This document shows positions 43,041 to 50,334 of a stretch of DNA of 64,000 nucleotides, in pieces (position 1 is the stretch's first letter; each line of letters opens with the position of its first letter). A program made the translations under genes and the position numbers. A model generated the notes under the pieces. It saw only the letters and a program-made list of their open reading frames with translations, did no database searches and was not told the origin of the DNA. Location: positions 180,227-244,226 of the forward strand of contig DASYWW010000012.1 of assembly GCA_035935655.1 (NCBI GenBank), read 5' to 3'. The DNA is from Candidatus Bathyarchaeia archaeon (GTDB lineage Archaea > Thermoproteota > Bathyarchaeia > 40CM-2-53-6).

Positions 43041-43529
43041 TTGGTGGACATATCCGACCCCATCGTCTTCAGTACCATTGCTCAGACAGCGGTTCTCACG
43101 CTAACCCTCGTTATCTTCATCCTCTCCTTTCGCAGCCAGAACAAGGCAATCAGGGAACAGGCCTACCAAAAGGTAATGGACGACTACGGCGATGCCATGA
43201 GAATGTTATCGGAGAGACCTGAACTCTACGCATTCCAACTCGAGCTCTTCAACAGGAGTCAACGCCCACTTACCCGAGAGCAAAAAACATACTCACGCGA
43301 GGAAATGGTCATCCGAAACTACGTCGTCATGCTCTACGGATTCTTTGAAAGAATCCACTCCCTCTACAGGCGCAAATGGATCGATGAGGACACGTGGAAG
43401 CAATGGTCAGCGTTTCTCGAAGTTATTGCCATACACCCGGTTTTCAGAGACGTTCACTCGTCATCCGGAGAAATGTGGGACAAGCCCTTCGTAGACTACG
43501 TCGACGACCTTCTGAAGCGCAAAGCCTGA
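43041..43529 (+). CDS. Hypothetical protein with one N-terminal membrane helix
   Basis: Protein of 162 aa: one transmembrane helix (TAVLTLTLVIFILSF) followed by a soluble helical region with aromatic patches (MVIRNYVVMLYGFFERIHSL, WIDEDTWKQWSAFLEV). This layout is common among bacterial and archaeal DUF4760-like proteins; I do not assign a function. TTG 43041 or GTG 43044 is the start. The preceding 288 bp (42753-43040) show no gene. Confidence 0.65.
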   Translation: MVDISDPIVFSTIAQTAVLTLTLVIFILSFRSQNKAIREQAYQKVMDDYGDAMRMLSERPELYAFQLELFNRSQRPLTREQKTYSREEMVIRNYVVMLYGFFERIHSLYRRKWIDEDTWKQWSAFLEVIAIHPVFRDVHSSSGEMWDKPFVDYVDDLLKRKA

Positions 43530-43631
43530 AGACCCATGAAGCAACTAGCAGAGCGATGACAGGCAATTCCAAATCTCCGATGGACTCGCGCGACATCTTG
43601 TATCCATGTCAAGACCCCGAGTGAAAAATGA

Positions 43632-44453
43632 TTGAAGAGGATAATCGATGCGCACTTGCATTTGTCTGAGCGCCGAGACGACGCCCTCAATCGTTTCGCG
43701 CGCAGGAACCTGCTGAGATACACCCTATACGAGCTACTGGGGCTGATGCGCAGAAACAAGATCGTGCGCGGGTTGCTGCTTAGCCCGCCCATGCAAGGGG
43801 GAGCTCCGCTGTCAAATAGCGAAGTCATCAAGCTCTGCAAGAGGAGCGGGGGGATGCTTGCCCCAGTGATCACGGTAGAACCTACTTCCAGAGATGTGAA
43901 GGCTGCTGTCAACCTTGCCCAGGAAAAAAGGAAGGAGGTGAAGGCGTTCAAGGTGAGACTAGGTTACGTCAAGGCATCAGCAGTAAGTCCTGTCTTTGAT
44001 CGGCTCTATGAATATGCCGAGTCGGAGAAACTCCCAGTCCTCTTCCACACCGGGGACACAGCATTCAGCACAGGGGACCTCTCCCGCTCTCACCCGTTGA
44101 CCTTGGACGGATTGGCTAACAAGCGCGAGGAGCTTACGATAGTACTTTGCCACTTTGGCAACCCATGGTTTGAGGATGTCGCCGAGCTCATCTACAAGCA
44201 CCCGAACGTCTACGCCGATGTATCCGGATTGACTACTGGTGGCGCGTACGCGGAGAAGTATGCAGAGTGGCTGTCCAGGAAAATCAGCGAAGCGATCTAT
44301 TTTGCGGCAGGGGCAGACAAGGTCATCTTTGGAACCGATTATCCCATCACCAAACACTCGGAAGCATTGGCTCTGGTGAGAAGGCTGAAAGTGGATGAGA
44401 GTGACAAAGAAAAGATCCTCTATCACAATGCGAAGATAGTTTTCGACCTATGA
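43632..44453 (+). CDS. Amidohydrolase-related TIM-barrel hydrolase (COG2159 type)
   Basis: Metal-dependent hydrolase or decarboxylase of 273 aa. The first site is DAHLH near the N-terminus, VLFHTGD and IVLCHFG supply later histidines, and FGTDYPI the final Asp. This is the amidohydrolase 2 group (ACMSD-like decarboxylases and hydrolases). Starts at TTG. The next gene overlaps it by 4 bp (ATGA). Confidence 0.82.
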   Translation: MKRIIDAHLHLSERRDDALNRFARRNLLRYTLYELLGLMRRNKIVRGLLLSPPMQGGAPLSNSEVIKLCKRSGGMLAPVITVEPTSRDVKAAVNLAQEKRKEVKAFKVRLGYVKASAVSPVFDRLYEYAESEKLPVLFHTGDTAFSTGDLSRSHPLTLDGLANKREELTIVLCHFGNPWFEDVAELIYKHPNVYADVSGLTTGGAYAEKYAEWLSRKISEAIYFAAGADKVIFGTDYPITKHSEALALVRRLKVDESDKEKILYHNAKIVFDL

Positions 44454-44941
44454 TGACCCAACAGGATATCGCAATTGTAGATGTCCCGAAGGGGAAGAGG
44501 GCGAGTCTGAAATGGATACTTGAGGAGAGCTTCGAAGGATGGTACCTGATGCATTCGAAGCGAACCCTTCGAGATATCGATCTGGTTAGAGCTGCAACCT
44601 CATCAGGGACGCCGGTCGGTTTGGTCATGCTGAAAACGCTAGGCAAGAGCGTCGGCTACGTGTACTACATAGCCGTGGCAAAGGCCGATAGGAAGAAAGG
44701 GATCGGGAAACTGCTCTTGGAAGACGCCCTTAGCTACTTCAAGACATCTGGCGCAGAGGAAGTGTTTGCAAGCGTGGAAGAGGACAATAAACCCTCTGAG
44801 GCACTGTTCGCATCAGAAGGGTTCGCGCCCACGAGCTTCAGCAAAGTCTCCAAGAAGTATGGGAGTCTTCACACTCTCAACATGTACAGGGAAATGCTGG
44901 TCGTTCCAGGTGAGGTCCTGTTACGCAAAGCGATCACCTGA
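44450..44941 (+). CDS. GNAT family N-acetyltransferase
   Basis: Acetyltransferase of 163 aa. YYIAVAKADRKKGIGKLLLED is the acetyl-CoA pyrophosphate-binding motif A (R/Q-x-x-G-x-G/A reads RKKGIGK). Substrate unknown. It is translationally coupled to the amidohydrolase, so the two may act on the same compound. Confidence 0.82.
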   Translation: MMTQQDIAIVDVPKGKRASLKWILEESFEGWYLMHSKRTLRDIDLVRAATSSGTPVGLVMLKTLGKSVGYVYYIAVAKADRKKGIGKLLLEDALSYFKTSGAEEVFASVEEDNKPSEALFASEGFAPTSFSKVSKKYGSLHTLNMYREMLVVPGEVLLRKAIT

Positions 44942-45007
44942 CACAACTACCGGTTATCGCCTAATTCTCAATGAAAAATATTAATGACTGCTCGACATGA
45001 GGGCTCC

Positions 45008-45703
45008 ATGAGCTCCCTTTCGATGACCGCAAAGAGTCGCATGGTCGAATTCAAAGCAGAAGACACGCCGGGCACAGGATACTTGGTGTCACCGGAAAAA
45101 CCGGCGCGGGGGAGTGCTCGTTCTGCATGCCTGGTGGGGACTGAATGATTTCTTCAAGAGCTTTGCCAACAAGCTAGCATCTTAGGGATTTCTTGTTTTA
45201 GCGCCTGACCTCCATGATGGTCCCGTGGCCAAGTCTGTGGAAGAGGCGAAGGAACTCAAGTCAAAAATCGACGACGAGAGAATCAAGAAGACCGTCTTAG
45301 GCGCCGCCGACTGCCTGCGGTCCGACCTATCGATATCAGGACGCAAGGTAGGAGTGATCGGCTTTTCCATGGGTGCAGCGTTTTCCTTGTTGTTGAGCAC
45401 GCTGAAGCCTGAAAGCGTTGAAGCAGTTGTTGTCTTCTACGGTTCTTATCCCATAGATTTCTCCAAGTCTAGAGCATCCTTCCTGGGACATTTTTCGCCG
45501 GATGATGAGTGGGAGCCTGTGGCGGACGTGCGGTCTACAGAGGAGAAGATTCCCGCGGGGCTGGAAGGGAAGTTACGTTTCACTTCTACCCGGGGACGAA
45601 ACACTGGTTCGTCGAAGAGAATCGACCGGTAGAATACAATCGGAACCCGGCGGATGTGGCTTGGAAAAGAACGTTGGAGTTCCTCGATAAGAACCTGCGA
45701 TAG
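45008..45703 (+). pseudogene. Dienelactone hydrolase family protein, degraded
   Basis: Recognisable dienelactone-hydrolase-like gene with three lesions. From ATG 45008 it reads GYLVSPEKPARG, then shifts frame at the G run 45108-45113 to VLVLHAWWGLNDFFKSFANK. An in-frame TAG (45183-45185) interrupts LAS-GFLVLAPDLHDG, replacing what should be Leu. The frame then continues through the nucleophile motif VIGFSMGAAF and EAVVVFYG to about 45570, where one lost base shifts it to VTFHFYPGTKHWFVEENRP and the C-terminus. The catalytic His is in GTKHW. A TATA-like AAATATTAATG lies about 25 nt before the ATG. The nonsense codon in addition to two indels favours real decay. Confidence 0.78.
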
Positions 45704-45753
45704 TCCGCTCGAGACCCTCGGCTGGAAAGCGATGCAGGCAACTTGGCTGTTGC

Positions 45754-46305
45754 TTAGAGTCGCTTTCGCACTACCAGATACCAGTCAGCGTCGCGATGCA
45801 TTGTGAAGCCGTTGTTGAGGTACATTGACAGCGGGCCTGGAAAATTGTAAGCAGCTGAGTTTGGCTTCTTGACAGGGTAGGCTTCAGCGAACTCTAACCC
45901 TTCTGCGGAGAATTTCTTGCAGGCGGCGTTGAGTAGGTGTGATGCGATTCCCTTGTTGCGATGGGAGGAAGCTGTTATGAAGCAGACGATTGAACCGACT
46001 CGTTCCGCTTTGTCGGGGCCAGGGCCCATCAGCCAGTGGAGAGTGGGGTAGCTGTTTCGGGGAGCAGCGTTACACCAGGCAACCGGTTTTCCATTGTCGT
46101 AGGCCAGGAATCCGTGTATCTTCGCCCCCGCGACATGGCTTGAGGCCTGGCGACGACTCTCAGCCTTTCCCTTGTTTGGGAAGTGATAGAGAGAGCAGTA
46201 GCAGTCAGACCAATCAGGGTTGTCCGCGAATGCAACACTGTCGAAGAACAGCAGGAAGTCGTCTCTCAGTGACGGCGTCAGTTCTTTGACGACCAGATCG
46301 CTCAT
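45754..46305 (-). CDS. GNAT family N-acetyltransferase
   Basis: Acetyltransferase of 183 aa from ATG 46305 (MSDLVVKELTPSLRDDFLLF). The frame is open to 46407, but those residues do not look conserved. IVCFITASSHRNKGIASHLL is motif A with the Q/R-x-x-G-x-A pyrophosphate loop. DWSDCYCSLYHFP near the N-terminus is shared with a bacterial and archaeal subgroup of unknown substrate. It stands alone between convergent and co-directional neighbours. Confidence 0.78.
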   Translation of the reverse strand: MSDLVVKELTPSLRDDFLLFFDSVAFADNPDWSDCYCSLYHFPNKGKAESRRQASSHVAGAKIHGFLAYDNGKPVAWCNAAPRNSYPTLHWLMGPGPDKAERVGSIVCFITASSHRNKGIASHLLNAACKKFSAEGLEFAEAYPVKKPNSAAYNFPGPLSMYLNNGFTMHRDADWYLVVRKRL

Positions 46306-46493
46306 GGGATAAGGCGATACAGTGTTCTTCCATATCTGCTTGCTGGCGGTGGTATGATCCGTTTTGTACTTGTAGATTCCTAGCCCCAAGATCTTCCCTC
46401 GTGACACGTACTGCTACTCGGAGTCAGATTTCTCGAAGTCCTGTCTCACGAAACAAATTATCGGGCTAAGTCATTATGATCTGGAAGTTCTTC

Positions 46494-47762
46494 TCAAGGT
46501 GAGCTCCGATCTCTGGGACGAGTGACCTTTGCCGCTAGGATGAGGGAGCTGATCATCAAGAGTGCAGAGAGCAGGAATGGCGCGCCCGGAAGATTGAGGG
46601 GCGCTTGGTTGCCGATGAAGAATGCGAATATTAGGGTGAAAAGTGTGGGTCCGATGACGCCGGTGAGGCCCATGAGGCTGCCGTTGATGCCTTGGAGGGC
46701 TCCTTGTTCGGATGGGCCGACTCGTCGAGTCATTAGGCCTTGCAACGCAGGTTGGACGAACCCGATTGGTGCGTAGAAGATTATTGCAATCATGAACACG
46801 AGGCTGTTGGGTGCGAGGCCCCAGATCATGAACCCTACTGTGCCAGAGACAATTCCGATGATGAGGGCGATGCGCTCGCCAAACCGAGCGACGACACGCC
46901 GGACTAGGAGTCCTTGAACGATGATGTTGCATGCACCAACTAGGGCAAGTGCTGCTCCGACTAGGGCGTACCCCCAGCCGTACCTGTAGGCAGCGTAGAG
47001 CACGTAGACGCTGGGCAGGACTTGGAAGGCGAGGAAATTGAGGAAATTGACTGTTACGAAGCCGGCTAGCCCCTTTCTGCCTCGGATCATAGAAAGAGAG
47101 CCTATGGGGTTGGCTTTTCGAAACGAGATGGGGCTTCGGTGCTCGAGAGGCAGAGATTCGGGCAGCACAACTAGTCCGTATACGGCACTTGCAAGCGAGA
47201 GTGCGGCTGCGCCCCAGAAGGGGAATCGCGGGCCAATTCCCGCCAATAGCCCACCGACCAGTGGTCCGATGATGAATCCTACGCCAAAGATCGATCCTAT
47301 CATCCCGTATGCACCTGCCCGCCGTTCACCTGGGACGGTATCTGCTACATAGGCGAAGCTTACGGTGAAGCTTGCACTGGTGATGCCGCTGACTACTCTC
47401 CCGATGAATAGCCATGTCAGGTTGGGGGCTAGAGCCATGATGATGTAATCGACGCCTAGACCGAATGCCGAGAGAATGAGGACCGGTCGTCGGCCAAAGC
47501 GGTCTGATAGTGCACCTAGAAGCGGGGCGAATAGAAATTGCATGAGCGCCCAGGTTGTGCCGAATAGGCCAAAGACCTCGGCGCCCCTGCCCGGGGGTCC
47601 TCCAACGAAGCTGGTCACTAGACCTGGGAGTACGGGAATGATGATGCCGAATCCTAAGGTATCGAAGAGGACTGTCGCGAATATGAACGCTAGTGCGGCT
47701 CTGCTTGCTCCAGTTCTTGTTACTGTTTCTACTCTTGGGGGTTCTTGAGTTAGCTCGGTCAA
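46494..47762 (-). CDS. MFS transporter, TetA-like drug efflux type
   Basis: Twelve-helix major facilitator (422 aa). Motif A is GALSDRFGRRPVL after helix 2, and GRVVSGITSASFTVSFAYVAD contains motif B and the helix 5 motif C region (GPLVGGLLAGIGPRFPF) of 12-TM drug:H+ antiporters. TetA/Bcr-like substrate range is likely but unproven. An N-terminal cytoplasmic segment (TQEPPRVETVTRTG) precedes helix 1. It is GC-rich compared with neighbours, and may be acquired. Confidence 0.88.
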   Translation of the reverse strand: MTELTQEPPRVETVTRTGASRAALAFIFATVLFDTLGFGIIIPVLPGLVTSFVGGPPGRGAEVFGLFGTTWALMQFLFAPLLGALSDRFGRRPVLILSAFGLGVDYIIMALAPNLTWLFIGRVVSGITSASFTVSFAYVADTVPGERRAGAYGMIGSIFGVGFIIGPLVGGLLAGIGPRFPFWGAAALSLASAVYGLVVLPESLPLEHRSPISFRKANPIGSLSMIRGRKGLAGFVTVNFLNFLAFQVLPSVYVLYAAYRYGWGYALVGAALALVGACNIIVQGLLVRRVVARFGERIALIIGIVSGTVGFMIWGLAPNSLVFMIAIIFYAPIGFVQPALQGLMTRRVGPSEQGALQGINGSLMGLTGVIGPTLFTLIFAFFIGNQAPLNLPGAPFLLSALLMISSLILAAKVTRPRDRSSP

Positions 47763-47879
47763 GCCGTTGACACTATTTTGATCGTTTAGAGATGGATGAG
47801 GTTCGGGATCCTATTATTTGTGGTGCACTTGAGGCAACTACTTCAAGCTAGTGAGGTACCGGAAAGTGATTCTGACCTG

Positions 47880-47885
47880 AAAAAA
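47880..47885 (-). terminator. Poly-T tract after the ArsR-SRPBCC operon
   Basis: Six A on the plus strand give T6 on the minus strand, 30 nt after the stop of the SRPBCC gene, preceded on that strand by a C5 run. Confidence 0.4.
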
Positions 47886-47915
47886 GGGGGAATTACCTCG
47901 AGTCTGCAATCATGC

Positions 47916-48410
47916 CTAGGTTTTGGCCAGGTGCTCGTCGAGGCGCTGGTAGGATTCCCGCATGCCTCCTTCGGCTCCTGAGGCGACATAACCGTCGCGT
48001 TGTTCGCGGTTCTTGAAGAGCACGCGAATGGTCACCCTCGTCGTCGAGCCATCATCAGCTAGCGTCATTGTCTCGAGCGATTCTGCGCCGGGAATGTTCT
48101 CGTAGTTATTTGTGCGGACGACTCGTTCTGGTGGCCGGTACTCGCGGATTACCCCGCTGAAGGCGTGGTCTGTGCCGTCTGGGGCGCGGTGTACGAAGCG
48201 CCACGCGCCGCCTTCGCGCAGGTCAGCGTCGGCGACAATCATCTTCATAGCGCGTGGGCCTAGCCACTGTTTGAGATGGCGTGGTTCGGTCATGGCTTGG
48301 AAGACGAGTTTGCGGGGTGCGTGGAGGGTGCGGGTGATGAGCACTTCCTTGTCGGAAGGGAGCGTTACGGTCATGTCGTCTTTGTGTTGGATCTTTTCTT
48401 TCTGCATCAT
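47916..48410 (-). CDS. SRPBCC (AHSA1-like) domain protein
   Basis: START-like ligand-binding protein, 164 aa. LITRTLHAPRKLVFQAMTEP and LKQWLGP are the typical AHSA1/polyketide cyclase 2 beginning, and GGAWRFVHRAPDG and FSGVIREYRPPERVV the centre. Genes of this type very often follow an ArsR regulator, as here (4-bp overlap), and their product probably binds a small hydrophobic ligand. No enzymatic residues can be named. Confidence 0.86.
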   Translation of the reverse strand: MMQKEKIQHKDDMTVTLPSDKEVLITRTLHAPRKLVFQAMTEPRHLKQWLGPRAMKMIVADADLREGGAWRFVHRAPDGTDHAFSGVIREYRPPERVVRTNNYENIPGAESLETMTLADDGSTTRVTIRVLFKNREQRDGYVASGAEGGMRESYQRLDEHLAKT

Positions 48411-48730
48411 TTCACCTCCTTCTTCTTCATCCGTTCAAGGTGGGCGTCCAGTCTGCTGAAGCTCTCTTGCATGTTCTGCTTGTATGGTCTAAGCCAGGCG
48501 TCTAGCACCCGGAAAGGTTCTGGGCGGAGGGAGTAGAGGCGTTTGGGGCCCTCCGGGTGGACCTGGACGAAGCCGGCGTCTTGGAGTATGTGCAGGTGGC
48601 GGGAGACGCCCGATTGGTCGATGCCGACTTTTTCAACGATATCGTTTACCGCGTGTTCGCCACTCCGGAGAACCTCGACGATACGCCGGCGCGTAGGGTC
48701 GGCAAGTATCTCGAACACAGCGGTATGCAT
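48407..48730 (-). CDS. ArsR-family transcriptional regulator
   Basis: Winged-helix repressor. I start it at ATG 48730 (MHTAVFEILADPTRRRIVEV): the frame is open to 48748, but the TATA box and operator at 48739-48758 occupy that sequence. VNDIVEKVGIDQSGVSRHLHILQDAG is the helix-turn-helix. The Cys metal-binding motif of ArsR/SmtB is absent, as in SRPBCC-linked regulators. The palindrome covering its own promoter indicates autorepression of the two-gene operon. Confidence 0.88.
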   Translation of the reverse strand: MHTAVFEILADPTRRRIVEVLRSGEHAVNDIVEKVGIDQSGVSRHLHILQDAGFVQVHPEGPKRLYSLRPEPFRVLDAWLRPYKQNMQESFSRLDAHLERMKKKEVK

Positions 48731-48738
48731 GATAGTAC

Positions 48739-48758
48739 ATATGCACAACGATGCATAT
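48739..48758 (-). promoter_or_regulatory. ArsR operator overlapping the TATA box
   Basis: ATATGCA and TGCATAT are exact inverted repeats separated by 6 nt. On the minus strand the upstream arm is part of TTTATATGCATC, the TATA box, about 25 nt before the ATG at 48730. Binding would directly block TBP, a classic archaeal repression layout. Confidence 0.7.
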
Positions 48759-48815
48759 AAAGCTACGGGGCGGCCCAGTCAGAAGCGACCTGACCAAAAC
48801 AGGTGAATCCCCGCG

Positions 48816-49244
48816 CTAGTATGTTTCGGGAGACTTGGCGATAGGCAGCTGCCGGTATTGTTTGATCATTTCTTCAAAGCTTGGGAATGGTTTGGATGAA
48901 GCGAATTTTTCTCTTATGTGATGTTTGAGCCCGTATCTCAGAAAGGCTAGGAGTATGAAGACCGCGTCTTCTCCGCGCGGCGTCAGAGTGTAGGAGATGG
49001 TGTCCATTGTTTCTTTCCTCTGTATGAGTCCTTCTTTTTGCATGTCTCTTAGCCTCCTGGACAAGACCCTCGCGGTGAGGCCGGGATTGTTTCTGAGAAT
49101 TTCGCCAAATCTCCGCAGTTTCAGAAATCCGATGTCTCTCACAACCAGGAGGGTCCACTTCGCACCCAGAGACTTGACACTAGTCCGAATCGGATCCTGC
49201 TGGTAGAGAAGCCGAGGCATAACTCGATCGTCAACCTTCCCCAT
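48816..49244 (-). CDS. HxlR-family transcriptional regulator
   Basis: Winged-helix regulator of 142 aa. LGAKWTLLVVRDIGFLKLRRFGEILRN is the HxlR signature, with RVLSRRLRDMQKEGLIQRKE as recognition helix and wing. HxlR proteins sense redox or electrophile stress in several bacteria; the usual N-terminal sensor Cys is not present here. It diverges from a SnoaL-like gene across a perfect palindrome, its likely operator. Confidence 0.86.
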   Translation of the reverse strand: MGKVDDRVMPRLLYQQDPIRTSVKSLGAKWTLLVVRDIGFLKLRRFGEILRNNPGLTARVLSRRLRDMQKEGLIQRKETMDTISYTLTPRGEDAVFILLAFLRYGLKHHIREKFASSKPFPSFEEMIKQYRQLPIAKSPETY

Positions 49245-49288
49245 CGTTTCAGACCAGCAGTATCCATCTGGACCCTACAGCGGTTATA

Positions 49289-49307
49289 TAGTATCCTTTG
49301 GATACTA
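49289..49307. promoter_or_regulatory. Palindromic operator between HxlR and SnoaL-like genes
   Basis: TAGTATCC and GGATACTA are exact inverted repeats around TTT. The element adjoins the TATA-like GGTTATATAG and lies 8 bp before the SnoaL-like start. The size and symmetry fit a dimeric HxlR site that regulates the divergent gene. Confidence 0.7.
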
Positions 49308-49314
49308 CCTTCTC

Positions 49315-49695
49315 GTGAGAGAAATGGAACAATCAGTCGAGTCACAGTCCGGACCAGCAATGAAATACTTCGACCACTGGTCAAAGAAAGAGTACCAGGC
49401 CAGCGCTAGGTATCTCGCCGAAAACCTCTCCTTCAAGGGACCGATCGACACGTTCAACAACTCGAAGGACTACCTGCAAGCCCTAAGCAAGCTCGCGCCC
49501 ATCGTTGTCGAGGTTAAGAGGAAAAAGACCTTCGTAGACGGGAGTGATGCATGCTTCCTCTACGACCTCGTTACCAGCACCCCAGCAGGAACAGTTCCAT
49601 GCGCAGAATGGATCCACTCCGAGCAGGGCAAAGTAAAGGCGATTCAGGTCTTCTTTGACGCAAGACCCTTCGCGGCAATGTTCGCTCCCCAGTAA
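49315..49695 (+). CDS. SnoaL-like (NTF2-fold) protein
   Basis: Small cone-shaped alpha+beta protein, 126 aa. MKYFDHWSKKEYQASARYLA and LSFKGPIDTFNNSKDYLQAL are the standard helix and loop of SnoaL-like folds, and AEWIHSEQGKVKAIQVFFDARPF the last strands (motif split: residues 98-120). Catalytic residues cannot be predicted. GTG 49315 or ATG 49324 is the start. It is the probable target of the HxlR regulator and ends at a T6 tract. Confidence 0.78.
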   Translation: MREMEQSVESQSGPAMKYFDHWSKKEYQASARYLAENLSFKGPIDTFNNSKDYLQALSKLAPIVVEVKRKKTFVDGSDACFLYDLVTSTPAGTVPCAEWIHSEQGKVKAIQVFFDARPFAAMFAPQ

Positions 49696-49729
49696 ATGGA
49701 AACGGCAGACAAAAGCCCAATAAACTCCC

Positions 49730-49735
49730 TTTTTT
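49730..49735 (+). terminator. Poly-T terminator after the SnoaL-like gene
   Basis: CCCTTTTTTCTT begins 32 nt after the stop, a typical archaeal termination signal. The VOC gene starts 26 nt later. Confidence 0.55.
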
Positions 49736-49760
49736 CTTAACGATCACCTGGAACCCCAAA

Positions 49761-50174
49761 TTGACCAAAAGAATCGAGCCTGATAAGGAATACGGAGTTG
49801 GAACGATGGGATTCACGGAATTGTCATCAACAGACTCTCGAGCAACAAGGTCTTTCCTCGAGAGGGCGTTTCACTGGAGGTTTGAAGAGGTCAAGATGCC
49901 GAACGGCCCGTACCTTAGCTACAGAGGTCCAAATGGAAACACAATGGGCATCAGACAGGCCCAGAAGTCCGAGGCTCCAAGCAGTATGAACTATGTTCGT
50001 GTCGAAGATCTAAAACTAGCTGAAACTAAGGTTCTGGACGCTGGAGGAAAGATTATTCTCCCACGTACTGATATCCCGGGAATGGGTAGTTTCTTCTGGT
50101 TCAAGATCCCTTCAGGTCCTATGATGGCTTGCTGGCAAGACGCACCGCAACTCACGAAGAGGGATGGAACCTGA
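49761..50174 (+). CDS. VOC/glyoxalase-bleomycin resistance superfamily protein
   Basis: Vicinal-oxygen-chelate fold of 137 aa with two beta-alpha-beta-beta-beta units. TMGFTELSSTDSRATRSFLERAF begins the first (Phe-tyr kinase-like Trp at FHWRFEE), NYVRVEDLKLAETKVLDAGG the second, followed by DIPGMGSFFWFKIPSGP. The metal ligand pattern is incomplete, so it may be a binding protein of the PhnB-like group. The start is TTG, or ATG 49806. It is separated from the SnoaL-like gene by a terminator. Confidence 0.8.
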   Translation: MTKRIEPDKEYGVGTMGFTELSSTDSRATRSFLERAFHWRFEEVKMPNGPYLSYRGPNGNTMGIRQAQKSEAPSSMNYVRVEDLKLAETKVLDAGGKIILPRTDIPGMGSFFWFKIPSGPMMACWQDAPQLTKRDGT

Positions 50175-50334
50175 TAGGCAGGCCTGTGCAAGTAAAAGAG
50201 TTCGACGGTTACACTGCTCGGTACTCCTCGAATAGCGCGAACTACTCGTATCTTTACGGTCGATTAAGGGGAACTAGTCATTCCGGAATATTGTATCGGT
50301 GCGGGCCTGGTAGACGTGTAGCCTGATTGTAGTC

